A DNA stretch of 64,000 nucleotides from Bacteriovorax sp. MedPE-SWde (GCA_001874305.1 MPCU01000005.1:310001-374000); one strand, 5' to 3'. Shown: positions 18,788 to 28,293, counted from the stretch's first letter. Notes: generated by a model from the sequence alone, not told the origin. Numbers and translations: made by a program.

Positions 18788-19279
18788 TCAAGAGAAATTT
18801 TCTAACAGTTTAAATGTAAGAAGATAGAAGCCTCCGGCCAGTAATCCAGCAATAACGTCGTCAAATAACGTCCCAAAGGCTGTTTCCATCTTATCAAAGT
18901 AGCTAACAGGCCATGGTTTAAGAATATCAAAGACTCTAAACCATGCGAAGCTGACTAAGAAATGCGTAAGTTCGTTACTTTGTAAAAAAAGTACGGCAAT
19001 CCACATCCCAACGACTTCATCTATTACAATCCACTTTGGATCATGCACACCAAGTCTCTTTTCGACCCTTTTTATAATAAAGACACTTATGACTGACAGT
19101 GTCACTAAAAAAGGAATGAATAAGAAAAATGGAGGATTCATTTGACCTAGAAAATAAAGGGGAAGTAGAATAGCTAAGCTTCCCATAGTTCCTGGAGCAT
19201 AAGGCGATAAGCCTGAACCTAGGAAAGTAAGAAAGAATATTTCAGGGTCTTTTATTGAGATCTTTTTATCTTTTGTCAT
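18788..19279 (-). CDS. pgpA: phosphatidylglycerophosphatase A
   Basis: 163 residues, integral membrane. PgpA motifs are present: LGSGLSPYAPGTMGSL near residue 18, WIVIDEVVGMWIA near 82 and FAWFRVFDILKPWPV, plus FGTLFDDVIAGLLAGG at the C-terminus. It dephosphorylates phosphatidylglycerol phosphate in the inner membrane, the last step of phosphatidylglycerol synthesis. Length is typical. Transcribed away from the 19324 gene across a 44-nt gap. Confidence 0.95.
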   Translation of the reverse strand: MTKDKKISIKDPEIFFLTFLGSGLSPYAPGTMGSLAILLPLYFLGQMNPPFFLFIPFLVTLSVISVFIIKRVEKRLGVHDPKWIVIDEVVGMWIAVLFLQSNELTHFLVSFAWFRVFDILKPWPVSYFDKMETAFGTLFDDVIAGLLAGGFYLLTFKLLENFS

Positions 19280-19323
19280 TTGGGAACTTTAACTTAACCG
19301 AACAGAATTAAAAAGAAATAACC

Positions 19324-20571
19324 ATGTCGAGACCAGAATATTTAAAGAACTATACATTTGATTGGGAATTATTTGATGTCGTTGTAGGTGGAAAATCTGC
19401 ACTTGATACGAAGTTTCTAATTTCACAAATTTATAACCAAGATCAGGTGACTGCTTTTTTACGTGGTTACGGATTAGATCCAAATGATCCAATCAGTAGA
19501 GCGGAGCTTTTTGGTAATTTTCAAGAAGCAATGCAGTTTATAAAAAGATACTTCCTTAAAGAGGGGAGTGCAGACGGTCTTGATTTAACTATACCAAGTC
19601 GTCTCTATACAATTGTAGACGTAAGAGATTTATTTCTTATGGCCGCAGGTAGTTCTGAGTACGAACAAGAAGAAAAAATTTGGGCCGAAATTATTTTAAA
19701 GATAATGCATACAATTTTGCATGTTGATAAAGATCTTCGTTCAAATTACTTCAGTGTTATTCAGACTCAAATCTTTGATAGATACTACAGGTATCTTCAT
19801 CGTGATGCTGAGAATAATTTATTCTTAAAGTTTGAAGACAACTTAATTCCTCTTGTAGACTTTGAGACGAAGTCTAAGAAGACAAGAGATAGTGTTATCA
19901 TTAAGTTACTTCACAAAGCTGAGAATGTTGCGGAAGAGCTCTTTGATAGAGTAGGTATCAGAATTGTTACAAAGACAAAGTTTGATTGCCTAAGAGTTGT
20001 TAAATTTCTAATAGAACAAAATATCGTTGTTCCTCATAATATTAAACCAAGTCGTTCTGTGAATACGATTATTGATCTCGGAAAATTTCGTCAAAAATAT
20101 AAGAACGTATTAAAGATGTCTTTGCGTAATGATCTCTCTGAAGATCGCTTTCTGGCCGCAATTAATAGAGAGCTTACAGAGTGTGGTTTTGAAACCGAAG
20201 GACCATCTGATAGGAATGACCATACTAATAGTCGCTATAGATCAATTCAATTCACCAGCAGACAACTGATTAGATATAAGAACCCTTTCCTAAAAGAATT
20301 TATGGATATTAGGAAGTCTGCTAAGGAAGAAAGTGAAAGTGAACTTGCTAGTAAAATTCTAGCACTAGATTCTTCATTGATTGCTAGAGATATTAGATTC
20401 TTCTATCCATATGAAATCCAAGTCGTTGATGAAGAGTCTCATCTCGAAAATACTCAAGGGGAAGCCTCTCACCAAGAGTATAAAAGAGCTCAGAAGAACT
20501 CAGCGATGAACAGAGTCTTTGGGGAATTGTTAGCTTGTAAAGAATCAAACGAGTCGTCTGACAAAGCTTAA
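19324..20571 (+). CDS. conserved cytosolic protein of unknown function, RelA/SpoT-fold-like middle
   Basis: 415 residues, no signal or TM. The stretch around residues 190-240 (KTRDSVIIKLLHKAENV, ELFDRVGIRIVTKTKFDCLRVV) resembles the core of RelA/SpoT synthetase domains, where K-x-x-S-I-x-x-K-L precedes D-L-x-G-I-R-I; a later YRSIQFTS could stand in for the E-V-Q-I-R-T strand. The usual YIANPKPNGYQSLHT-like segment is not recognisable, so catalysis is doubtful. The C-terminal ~60 residues are acidic/polar. Its stop overlaps the convergent hydrolase gene by 27 nt. The function is unknown and the fold idea is an inference. Confidence 0.6.
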   Translation: MSRPEYLKNYTFDWELFDVVVGGKSALDTKFLISQIYNQDQVTAFLRGYGLDPNDPISRAELFGNFQEAMQFIKRYFLKEGSADGLDLTIPSRLYTIVDVRDLFLMAAGSSEYEQEEKIWAEIILKIMHTILHVDKDLRSNYFSVIQTQIFDRYYRYLHRDAENNLFLKFEDNLIPLVDFETKSKKTRDSVIIKLLHKAENVAEELFDRVGIRIVTKTKFDCLRVVKFLIEQNIVVPHNIKPSRSVNTIIDLGKFRQKYKNVLKMSLRNDLSEDRFLAAINRELTECGFETEGPSDRNDHTNSRYRSIQFTSRQLIRYKNPFLKEFMDIRKSAKEESESELASKILALDSSLIARDIRFFYPYEIQVVDEESHLENTQGEASHQEYKRAQKNSAMNRVFGELLACKESNESSDKA

Positions 20572-21435
20572 GCTTCTTTCATTTATTGATTCAGGAAAGT
20601 CCACTTGTGGAACATGACTTCCATCCTTCACTATATATAGGGTTGAGTGTTTAAGATACTTCTTTAAAATTCTTTGGAGATAGTTTGGAATAATCTTATC
20701 TTTATCTCCACCAATGATTAAAGAAGGAGTATCGATATTTTCAAGGTCATTTATAATTGTATGATTCTTCATTTCAGTGAGTAAGTGAAAAAAAATGTCA
20801 GAAGGTAGTTCACCAATTTTCTTCATGTAGTATTCTACAAATGAACTCTTTGTTTTACTGGTATTAAAACCGCCCTTCCATACAAAGAATCGTGCGACTG
20901 GATTCTTGTGAGAATTCTTCCAGATATAATCGTAAAGATCTCCGAGATGTTCTTGTACTTGGTGAAGTAAAGGTTCAGAAATATCCATGATATTAGAATC
21001 AAACATTACATCTTGAGGTGGGAAGACCGTTCCTGAAATAAGTATCATTCCCTTTAACTTACTAGGGTACATTCTTGAAAACTCGAGAGTGACATTTACA
21101 CCCATACTATGTCCGAACATAATTGTCTTAGTGATATTTAAACTTTCCAAAAGAGAGTTGATATCATTAGAAATATTAGTGAAAGTACAACTTTTAACAC
21201 CACTCGTGGAGACAGATTCGTAATGGCATCTGTAGTCGTGGATGAGAACTTTGAACCCTTGTTCATGAAAGTAATCAATTTGTAACATGAAATGTTCGAC
21301 GTTACAGACAAGTCCGTAATTAAAAACTAAAACGGTATCAGTATTTTTAACATCCTCAGGTGAGAAATTTATTTTATAATGTATTTTTGTATTCTCATCA
21401 GAATTAAAATAATGTGCCTTACTCTTCCAAAACAT
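20545..21435 (-). CDS. alpha/beta hydrolase
   Basis: 296 residues from the ATG at 21435, which has AAGG 6 nt upstream; in-frame ATGs further up (21441, 21504) are worse placed. It shows the alpha/beta-hydrolase order: VLVFNYGL (oxyanion strand), VLIHDYRCHYES, nucleophile elbow GHSMG (Ser110), a lid region, IIGGDKDKIIP (acid) and DGSHVPQVDFPE (His). Substrate unknown: an esterase, lipase or lactonase are all possible. It overlaps the FHA gene upstream by 17 nt and the convergent 19324 gene by 27 nt at its 3' end. Last gene of the greA-recG run. Confidence 0.85.
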   Translation of the reverse strand: MFWKSKAHYFNSDENTKIHYKINFSPEDVKNTDTVLVFNYGLVCNVEHFMLQIDYFHEQGFKVLIHDYRCHYESVSTSGVKSCTFTNISNDINSLLESLNITKTIMFGHSMGVNVTLEFSRMYPSKLKGMILISGTVFPPQDVMFDSNIMDISEPLLHQVQEHLGDLYDYIWKNSHKNPVARFFVWKGGFNTSKTKSSFVEYYMKKIGELPSDIFFHLLTEMKNHTIINDLENIDTPSLIIGGDKDKIIPNYLQRILKKYLKHSTLYIVKDGSHVPQVDFPESINERSLSFVRRLV

Positions 21436-21853
21436 TTGCATCCTTACTTGCCTGGTAAATAAACTCTTCTTCCAGACTCGATATGAGTTTCGCAAGCTCG
21501 ACATCTGTTATTTCTAGATTTTCAAGGTGCTTATAATATTCATTTGAATCAAGCAGAGACTCATCAGAGTATTGAATAATCTTAAACTTACTTGCACCAA
21601 TAGTGATTGTATCGTTAGTTTTAATTACTATTGTTCCTGAGACTTTCTTATCATTTAGTAGAAAAGAATATTGTGACTCTATAATAAGACCTCTTTTAGA
21701 GATTCTTAAAAGAGCATGTTCTCTTTGAATACTTTGATCATTAAAAACAATATTGTTTTTTAAGCTCCTTCCAATCGTAATATGATGGAAAAAGAGCTCA
21801 ATAACTCCAAGGCTTAATAAATCAGGAGAATCTATAACTTCTAACTTAATCAT
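21419..21853 (-). CDS. FHA-domain protein
   Basis: 144 residues. The first ~95 form a forkhead-associated domain: ITIGRSLKNNIVFND (phosphothreonine-binding Gly-Arg-Ser), SIQREHALL (S-x-x-H type motif), LLNDKKVSG and a DTITIGASKFKI strand. The last ~45 residues are an acidic helix. FHA domains bind phosphothreonine peptides, so it is a signalling adaptor; no Ser/Thr kinase is adjacent. It lies 25 nt after recG and overlaps the hydrolase gene. Confidence 0.88.
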   Translation of the reverse strand: MIKLEVIDSPDLLSLGVIELFFHHITIGRSLKNNIVFNDQSIQREHALLRISKRGLIIESQYSFLLNDKKVSGTIVIKTNDTITIGASKFKIIQYSDESLLDSNEYYKHLENLEITDVELAKLISSLEEEFIYQASKDANVLEE

Positions 21854-21878
21854 GAATTTATTTTAGGTTAGTTTTAAC

Positions 21879-23969
21879 TTAAATTGTAGTGAGAATCTTT
21901 TCATCATCTACGATATTGTTGTAGTAGGGGGTAAGGCTTTCAAGCAGTGGTAAATCTTTAATTACTTTATAGAGAATTTCCTGATGAATTAAGACATTTG
22001 ATATTCTCTTTTGAGTCATGACCCCTGATTGCTCAGCTCCAAATAGGTCACCTTCTCCTCTAATTTTAAGGTCTTCTTCGGCGATTTTGAATCCGTCACT
22101 ATTTTTCTCAATTACTTGAAGTCTATGCATTGTCTCTGGCTGTAAAACTCTGTCTGTTACGAGGAAGCAAAATCCCGGCTTGTCACCCCTTCCCACACGT
22201 CCTCTCATTTGATGAAGAGAGCTTAGCCCAAATCTTTCTGGATTTAAAATACCCATAATAGTTGAGTTTATAACATTGATACCAACTTCAATAACAGATG
22301 TTGCAACAAGAATATCAATTTTGTGTTCAGTAAAATCCTTAAAGGTCTGGCTTTTTTCATGGGCCTTCATCTGTCCATGCAAAGGAGAAACTCTATAGTT
22401 CGGGAAGAAGTGACGAAACCTTTTTAGTGTAAGCTCAAGGTCTATCATATTTTGGTCAGGAGTTTCAGTTATGGCCGGGACTATTATATAGGCCTGTTCT
22501 CCCATTTCAATTCTAGCTTTTATAAAGCCTAAGAACTTATCAAAATTCTCTGGAGTTACAATTCGCGTCTTGGCGCCTTTTCTTCCTTTAGGCATTGATT
22601 TAATAATCGAAATATCAAGATCACCGTATTGTGTAAGACTGAGAGATCTGGGTATTGGAGTCGCAGACATTATAAGACAGTGAGAACCTATACCTTTTCT
22701 TACAAGTTTTAACCTTTGCTCAACACCGAATTTATGTTGTTCATCAATAATTGATAAACCGAGATCATTAAAAATAACACTATCTTGGAAAAGTGAATGA
22801 GTACCGATTATAAGGTCTACTCTTCCTTCTTCTAGGTCTTCTAAGAGAGACTTTTTTTCACTACTACTTGTACTACCAAGTAAGAGTCTTATTCTAATAT
22901 CACTAGGTAGAATCTCTGCGATGCTCTCAAAGTGTTGAAGAGCTAGAGATTCTGTCGGACACATTAATGCCACTTGTTTGTTCTTCTTAATTGTTAGAAA
23001 ACTTGCAATTACTGCAACGGTTGTTTTTCCACAACCAACGTCACCTTGAACTAGTCTCATCATGGGAGATCCAGTTTTAAAGTCAGTTACTATATCAGAA
23101 AGGGTAGTCTTTTGATCTTCCGTTAGTTCGTAAGGATAAAGTGAGAATGAATCCTTTAACTCGGAGTCATTTATAGTAATTGAGAGACCCTCAATGGACT
23201 TTCTGGTCTGTTTTCTATAATTAACTTTAACCTGATCATTGAAAAATTCTTCATATATTAGACGATCCATTGCTCGATTAAATTCATCTTCGCTCCACTT
23301 AGATGACTCAACCTTTCCATGTAAATAGCGAAAAGACTCTGCTCGAGAGAGTAGCTTGTTCTTGCTAATTAGTTCTACAGGGAGGTTTTCTTGGATACTA
23401 TCCCAAAAATCATTAGGGATTCTATCTATAACTTTCTTGAAGTGGTTTGTGCTTACAGTTGCCACTGTTGGATATTGAATCTTTAGTCCCGATTCTCCAT
23501 TGAATAGCTCCGGTGAATTAAAGTCTGGATTTGCAATTTGCTTTGTCCCGTTAAATTCACTGACAACTCCAAGAAACTCTATTTCATCAAGAGACTCAAT
23601 TTTACTTCTTACTGAGCCATAACAATTAAATAATTTAAGAGTTAGTAGCTGTGAAGAGAGCTTATCTTGTACATTAACAGATAGATTAAAGAGAGATGCC
23701 CTGCCTTTTCCACTTGCTCTAAAGTTGGGTTTGGTTTGGACGGATATAACTTTTCCAATACCACGAAAGTAACTGCCAATATTTGAAAACTTAAATGAAT
23801 TTACTTCGGGGAGACGTACAATCTTTTTAGGGAGGACCCATAACAGGTCCTCGATTGTATTAATATTGGCACTATTGAGTTTTTCTACAGTCTTAGAACT
23901 TTTCTTGTAGAGATCGTTAATTGAACTTGTAAGCAGTAGCTTATTTGTACTCAAACGATTCAACCTCAT
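21879..23969 (-). CDS. recG: ATP-dependent DNA helicase RecG
   Basis: 696 residues, full length. An N-terminal wedge/OB region is followed by the superfamily 2 motor: Q-like LTEDQKTTLSDI, Walker A GDVGCGKTT, DEQH box (IIDEQHKFGVEQR), SATPIPRSL (motif III), motif V TSVIEVGINVINST and motif VI HQMRGRVGRG. RecG remodels stalled forks and Holliday junctions. It overlaps greA by 29 nt, so its start codon is inside greA and the two are likely translationally coupled. Confidence 0.96.
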   Translation of the reverse strand: MRLNRLSTNKLLLTSSINDLYKKSSKTVEKLNSANINTIEDLLWVLPKKIVRLPEVNSFKFSNIGSYFRGIGKVISVQTKPNFRASGKGRASLFNLSVNVQDKLSSQLLTLKLFNCYGSVRSKIESLDEIEFLGVVSEFNGTKQIANPDFNSPELFNGESGLKIQYPTVATVSTNHFKKVIDRIPNDFWDSIQENLPVELISKNKLLSRAESFRYLHGKVESSKWSEDEFNRAMDRLIYEEFFNDQVKVNYRKQTRKSIEGLSITINDSELKDSFSLYPYELTEDQKTTLSDIVTDFKTGSPMMRLVQGDVGCGKTTVAVIASFLTIKKNKQVALMCPTESLALQHFESIAEILPSDIRIRLLLGSTSSSEKKSLLEDLEEGRVDLIIGTHSLFQDSVIFNDLGLSIIDEQHKFGVEQRLKLVRKGIGSHCLIMSATPIPRSLSLTQYGDLDISIIKSMPKGRKGAKTRIVTPENFDKFLGFIKARIEMGEQAYIIVPAITETPDQNMIDLELTLKRFRHFFPNYRVSPLHGQMKAHEKSQTFKDFTEHKIDILVATSVIEVGINVINSTIMGILNPERFGLSSLHQMRGRVGRGDKPGFCFLVTDRVLQPETMHRLQVIEKNSDGFKIAEEDLKIRGEGDLFGAEQSGVMTQKRISNVLIHQEILYKVIKDLPLLESLTPYYNNIVDDEKILTTI

Positions 23970-24414
23970 ATTCTATATCGCCCTTAGGAGCTCTAACTAT
24001 AACAGCGTCACCTTCTTCTTTTCCAATAAGAGATTTTCCAAGAGGACTATTGTAAGAAACTTTTCCTATTTTCATATCAGATTCAGATTCTCCAACAATT
24101 TGGTATGTATGTGATTCATCTGTATCTACATTTAGAATTGTTACAGTTGCTCCAAAAACTATTTTATCAGAAGTAACTGTTGAAGGATCAATTACATTTG
24201 ATGTTGCAACGATACCTTGAAGTTGACTGACTCTACCTTCTACTTGAGACTGTTTCTCTTTAGCTGCATGATACTCAGCATTTTCTTTTAAGTCACCTAG
24301 CTCTCTAGCTTCACCAATTGTTACTCTTAGCTCTTCTCTTACTACTTTAATAAGGTGATCAAGCTCAGTTAGAACCTTATCGTAACCTTCTTTTGTAATT
24401 GGATTATCATTCAT
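23941..24414 (-). CDS. greA: transcription elongation factor GreA
   Basis: 157 residues: N-terminal coiled coil with the basic/acidic tip (GEARELGDLKENAEYHAAKE) that enters the RNA polymerase secondary channel, then the FKBP-like C-terminal domain (VNYNSPLGKSLIGKEEGD pattern, seen as VSYNSPLGKSLIG). It stimulates RNA cleavage in backtracked complexes. Length and order are canonical. It sits between a Zn-ribbon gene and recG in one minus-strand run. Confidence 0.97.
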   Translation of the reverse strand: MNDNPITKEGYDKVLTELDHLIKVVREELRVTIGEARELGDLKENAEYHAAKEKQSQVEGRVSQLQGIVATSNVIDPSTVTSDKIVFGATVTILNVDTDESHTYQIVGESESDMKIGKVSYNSPLGKSLIGKEEGDAVIVRAPKGDIEYEVESFEYK

Positions 24415-24425
24415 AATTTATTCCT

Positions 24426-24725
24426 TTAAAATTTAAATAATGCATTAGCTGCATTTACGAGATCATCCTTGTCTGTACCATTATTTCCACTACCTTTGAG
24501 TATGAAATAATCACAGAAATTAGACTTCTCTTTTTCGACGATTCTGTCTGCACTACTTTCTCTGCATTCATTATATGCGCTTTGGTCATAGAACTTACAC
24601 ATTTTACAACAGTGAAGACTTGCATAGCAATATGGACATTCTTCGTTGCGAAGTATTTTTTGCTCCGCGGTAAGGTCGAGATCCTTATGGCAACTATGGC
24701 ATTGAATTTTTGTCGAAAGGTCCAC
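24426..24725 (-). CDS. small zinc-ribbon-like protein
   Basis: 99 residues with several metal-site motifs: CHSCHK (residues 9-14), CPYC and CKMC further on, then isolated Cys residues (YNECRES, NFCDYF). The pattern suggests one or two structural zinc sites. No catalytic motif is seen. The gene is 11 nt upstream of greA and directly abuts the 24726 gene, so it belongs to the greA-recG run. Function unknown; a nucleic-acid or RNA polymerase-associated role would fit the neighbours but is only inference. Confidence 0.75.
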   Translation of the reverse strand: MDLSTKIQCHSCHKDLDLTAEQKILRNEECPYCYASLHCCKMCKFYDQSAYNECRESSADRIVEKEKSNFCDYFILKGSGNNGTDKDDLVNAANALFKF

Positions 24726-25217
24726 TTAAAAACTCCACTGCTTCCCTAAGTATGCCCCGGGTTGAACTTGACCATTACTGTCGGTCTTGAGGAAAATCTT
24801 AGGAAAATTTCTTTTATTGTATTCTTCAATCGCTTTATTTAAGTACTGTTCATTAGCACTTTCGATAGTCTTTGTAATGAGAAAGTTAATGAGAAGTGTT
24901 GAAGCACCTGCTATTAGGAGTCCTTTTCTATTTTTGTCACTTGAATTAACAATAAAAGCACTAAGGACAAGCCCTGTTCCAATAGATCCTATTACGGCCG
25001 GTCGCCACTTGTTCTCTGATGTCGATTGATATTGCTTAAGATACTTATATGCCTTTTCATCTTTTTCTAGATGAAACTTTAGTCCCTCTCCCTTTCTCGT
25101 TGAGCTTGGATCGACAAGAACTTCCTGCTGATTAATTATAGCAATTCGACTACATGCTTCATAACTGTGAGCTGTAAGTGAAAGTAGGGTAAGGAAAGCG
25201 ATAAACATTGTTTTCAT
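24726..25217 (-). CDS. exported/membrane protein of unknown function
   Basis: 163 residues from the ATG at 25217 (an earlier in-frame ATG at 25232 adds MVEIV and is less likely). Signal peptide (MKTMFIAFLTLLSLTAHS), a Cys soon after, a soluble part, then two hydrophobic segments (PAVIGSIGTGLVLSAFIV and GLLIAGASTLLINFLI) and a polar C-terminus. Not recognised. First gene of the run to 20545. Confidence 0.65.
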   Translation of the reverse strand: MKTMFIAFLTLLSLTAHSYEACSRIAIINQQEVLVDPSSTRKGEGLKFHLEKDEKAYKYLKQYQSTSENKWRPAVIGSIGTGLVLSAFIVNSSDKNRKGLLIAGASTLLINFLITKTIESANEQYLNKAIEEYNKRNFPKIFLKTDSNGQVQPGAYLGKQWSF

Positions 25218-25298
25218 AACTATTTCTACCATTATTGGCTGTGTTTTTCAAAATAGATGTTCGTGATAGAATTAATAGATAATTAACGGTGGAAATTT

Positions 25299-27020
25299 AT
25301 GGGCTTAATAAGTACTGGTTTTAAAATAACTAAAACGATTAGAAATATCGGTCGATTACGTGAGATAGCAACTGTCTTCGCAAAACATGGTTTTGATGAA
25401 GTTATTTCTCAAGGTGTTCTTGCTAAAATCCCTGGATTTGTTTTACCAAAATCTACAAAGAATAAAATAAAAGATGAATTAGAAAAGAAAGAAGAAAGTT
25501 CTTGGGGGGGAATATTAGGGTATCGCCTCAGGCTTTGTTTTGAAGAGCTAGGTCCAGCCTTCGTAAAGTTCGGTCAGTTGTTATCTTCTCGAGAAGATAT
25601 CTTTGATGAAGATTTCATCACTCAGATGCAAATGCTCAGGGATAAAGTTAGTCCGCTTCCTTTTTCGGACGTAAAGGACTCTGTTGAAGAGTCTTTAGGT
25701 CATAAGGTAGAGGACTTATTTGAATTTGTTACAGATAAACCAATTGGAACCGCTTCTATTGGCCTTGTTTATGCGGCAAAGCTAAAAACGGGTGAATCTG
25801 TAGTATTAAAAGTAAAAAGGCCTGGAATAGAAAAGTTAATTGAAACAGATCTCTCGATTTTATTATTTATGGCAACTCAGTCTGAGAGAGCTGGTGATGA
25901 AGTTAAGTACTTGGGTCCTTCAAAAGTTATTGAAGACTTCGCAGTCTCTCTGCAAAATGAGCTAAATTTTAATATTGAAGCTCTAAACTGTGAAAGACTG
26001 CAAAAAATAATAGAAAAGTATGATGAGGAAGAGCTCTTCTATCTGCCCAAGATCTATAAAGAGCATACCTCAGATGACCTTCTTGTGATGGAATTGATTG
26101 ATGGGATTCCTTTTAGTGACAAGAACAGAATTAATGAAAAAATAGATGAACTAGAAGATAAGTTAAATAAGAGTGTTCATATTTTTTTAAAGACATTCTT
26201 AAATGAAGGTTTTTTCCACGCTGACTTACATGGTGGAAATTTCTTTTATACTAAAGATGAGAAAATTGCTCTTATTGACTTTGGTCTAGTAGGGAGTTTG
26301 AGTAGATCAGGTCGTCAAAATTTCTTAGCAATAATATATTCATTACTTACTTACAATTTTGAAAGCTTAGTTTATGAGTTTCTAGATGTAGCAGAATATG
26401 AAGGAGTCCCTGATGTTGATAAGCTTATCTCAGATATCAAATACTCTTTAGGTCCATATATTGGCCTAACAGTTCAGCAGACGAACTTTACGGTTGTTTT
26501 CAGATCAATTGTGAGAACACTTCGTGAACATCAAATACTCTTACCAAGAGAGTGGTTTATTGTATTTAGAGCAATGATGACTCTTGATGGAGTAGGTAAG
26601 TCACTTGGAATGGATTTTGATCTCTTTAAAATCCTCGAAAAAGACGTACATGGCTTAATTAAAGAAAATTTTAAAAAAGAAGCATTTGTTGAAGATGCAT
26701 TATGGGTTGGAAGGGATATTCTATCTTCTTCTCGTATGATGCCTAGACACCTAAGGTGGTTCTTTAAAGAATGGTCAAAGAATAACTATGCCTTTGAAGT
26801 TAAACACCAAGGACATGAAACAGCCTTTGAAAAGCTCTCTTCAGCTGTATACTTCTTAGGTATATGTATGATTGCTAGTGTACTCTTCTTTGCTGGCTTA
26901 AATATGGTTGATCCTGTAATTCTACAAAGTGGATACTTTAGACAGGTTCCAATCGTAACCTATATCCTTTGGTTTATGTCGTTCACTCTTGTTATGTTTG
27001 GGCTAAGAAAAAGAATTTAG
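25299..27020 (+). CDS. ubiB: UbiB/ABC1 (AarF) family atypical kinase
   Basis: 573 residues. ABC1/ADCK marks: AFVKFGQLLSSREDIF (the KxGQ motif plus the R-x-D that follows), PIGTASIGLVYAAKL (Ala-rich loop), VVLKVKRPG (catalytic-type Lys), GFFHADLHGGNFF (H-x-D-x-H-x-x-N) and LIDFGLVGSL (DFG). Two C-terminal TM helices (~515-570). The family supports ubiquinone synthesis or membrane lipid transport. Start ATG at 25299 with GGTGG upstream. It converges on the GNAT gene with only 10 nt between. Confidence 0.92.
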   Translation: MGLISTGFKITKTIRNIGRLREIATVFAKHGFDEVISQGVLAKIPGFVLPKSTKNKIKDELEKKEESSWGGILGYRLRLCFEELGPAFVKFGQLLSSREDIFDEDFITQMQMLRDKVSPLPFSDVKDSVEESLGHKVEDLFEFVTDKPIGTASIGLVYAAKLKTGESVVLKVKRPGIEKLIETDLSILLFMATQSERAGDEVKYLGPSKVIEDFAVSLQNELNFNIEALNCERLQKIIEKYDEEELFYLPKIYKEHTSDDLLVMELIDGIPFSDKNRINEKIDELEDKLNKSVHIFLKTFLNEGFFHADLHGGNFFYTKDEKIALIDFGLVGSLSRSGRQNFLAIIYSLLTYNFESLVYEFLDVAEYEGVPDVDKLISDIKYSLGPYIGLTVQQTNFTVVFRSIVRTLREHQILLPREWFIVFRAMMTLDGVGKSLGMDFDLFKILEKDVHGLIKENFKKEAFVEDALWVGRDILSSSRMMPRHLRWFFKEWSKNNYAFEVKHQGHETAFEKLSSAVYFLGICMIASVLFFAGLNMVDPVILQSGYFRQVPIVTYILWFMSFTLVMFGLRKRI

Positions 27021-27030
27021 CCCTATTGTC

Positions 27031-28059
27031 CTAGATACTATCGAGTCCTGGTATAAAGAACCAATTTCCGTAAGGAGCAAATTCTTGTGCCGGGGTCGGA
27101 CCAAATATAAATGCTAAGAATTCATCAGTAGATAGAGTGAAGTTTTCATCTTTAAAACTAAAGAAAATTTTCGATGACTCAATATCATTAATGATGAGGT
27201 CATTAGAAAAAATTCCACTAATAAATTTTTTGAAAAGCTCTAGGTTTCCAATTTTAAGTATGCCTATATAAAGAGACTGTACTGATGTCATATAGGAAAG
27301 GTGCTTTTCTGGTAGCCAAACTTTATATTCACTAAACTTTTTAAGCATGTCTTGGTCATTGAAGAATGAACATTCATGTATGACACCTGTGAGATCAAAC
27401 CCTTTGTTTATAAAGAAGTAATTAGTAATTTCATTACCATTTCTTTCTATATATATATCCGTAGTTTTAATATTGCTTAGTGTATCCCAGTTTCGTGGAG
27501 ATCTCTTTGGAGTAATATAGTCATTATGGTTATGCTTATATAGCTTATGAAGATTTTTAATATCTGACTCAGATAAATCTTTTAACTTATACTTTTTAAA
27601 TCCAATAGTATTAAAGTAGTCTTCATTTTCTTCTTTAGCTCCTAGTTGAATAACGGAGCCAAATTCATAGAATTCGTACTTTCTGTATAGTGCTGCCTTA
27701 TCACTCCATAAAATGAAGAAGGAGCACTTCTTTGAATACCTTTGGAGAACATAATTAAATAATTCTTTAAAGTGGCCCTTGCCTCTATGCTCTTGTGAAA
27801 CAGCAACTCCACCAATGAGAGCAACTAAGGTAGTGGTTTCACCCTTATAAAACTCTCTGAGGTTAATGCCAATATGAGCAACGACAGTATCGCCATCAAT
27901 AAGAATGTGATTATGCTTATGATTAGATGGATCTAGTAAGCTGTAGAAGTCATTTTCAAACGAATGACCTGGGGGATAGTTAAATGATGCCTCTATTAAA
28001 GAGAGAGTCTCATTATAGAGTTCAGGTTTTTCAGCAAGGGTCGTTTGTATAATGGCCAT
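27031..28059 (-). CDS. GNAT-family N-acetyltransferase
   Basis: 342 residues. The N-terminal ~150 form a GNAT fold with acetyl-CoA motif A as GGVAVSQEHRGKGHFKELF (R/Q-x-x-G-x-G/A form, residues ~88-106). The remaining ~190 residues are an unassigned second domain, which may be another degenerate GNAT as in tandem families. The acceptor substrate is unknown. The gene diverges from the flagellin locus. Confidence 0.82.
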   Translation of the reverse strand: MAIIQTTLAEKPELYNETLSLIEASFNYPPGHSFENDFYSLLDPSNHKHNHILIDGDTVVAHIGINLREFYKGETTTLVALIGGVAVSQEHRGKGHFKELFNYVLQRYSKKCSFFILWSDKAALYRKYEFYEFGSVIQLGAKEENEDYFNTIGFKKYKLKDLSESDIKNLHKLYKHNHNDYITPKRSPRNWDTLSNIKTTDIYIERNGNEITNYFFINKGFDLTGVIHECSFFNDQDMLKKFSEYKVWLPEKHLSYMTSVQSLYIGILKIGNLELFKKFISGIFSNDLIINDIESSKIFFSFKDENFTLSTDEFLAFIFGPTPAQEFAPYGNWFFIPGLDSI

Positions 28060-28251
28060 TTTCCTATCTTTATTAGTTAGTAGTTGGGTTAAATAATTAC
28101 TTTAACTATTTTTTAAAAATGTTTAATTATTTTACACTTTTTTTCTAATGACTATAAAAGTCAACTCAGAACGCAGTATTCTTACTTTAATATCAATAGG
28201 TTATGGCACACTAGGCAAAATACTCCTGTCTAAAGATTGTGCGATTTTTTA

Positions 28252-28278
28252 TAAAGTTTCCAGAATCTGGGGCGATAA
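28252..28278 (+). promoter_or_regulatory. sigma-28 (FliA) promoter of flagellin 1
   Basis: TAAAGTTT at 28252-28259, an 11-nt spacer and GGCGATAA at 28271-28278, matching TAAAGTTT-N11-GCCGATAA with one mismatch. It gives a leader of about 80 nt. The rest of the 306-nt gap (28060-28251) is AT-rich; I see only a small GTTAAA/TTTAAC inverted repeat near 28088 and no gene. Confidence 0.9.
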
Positions 28279-28293
28279 GACCTATGTAACTGC

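Noticed and set aside
28204..28217. A TGGCAC near the flagellin 1 promoter suggested a sigma-54 site
   Set aside because: The GG to GC distance is 10 nt, not 12, and a much better sigma-28 promoter lies downstream at 28252.
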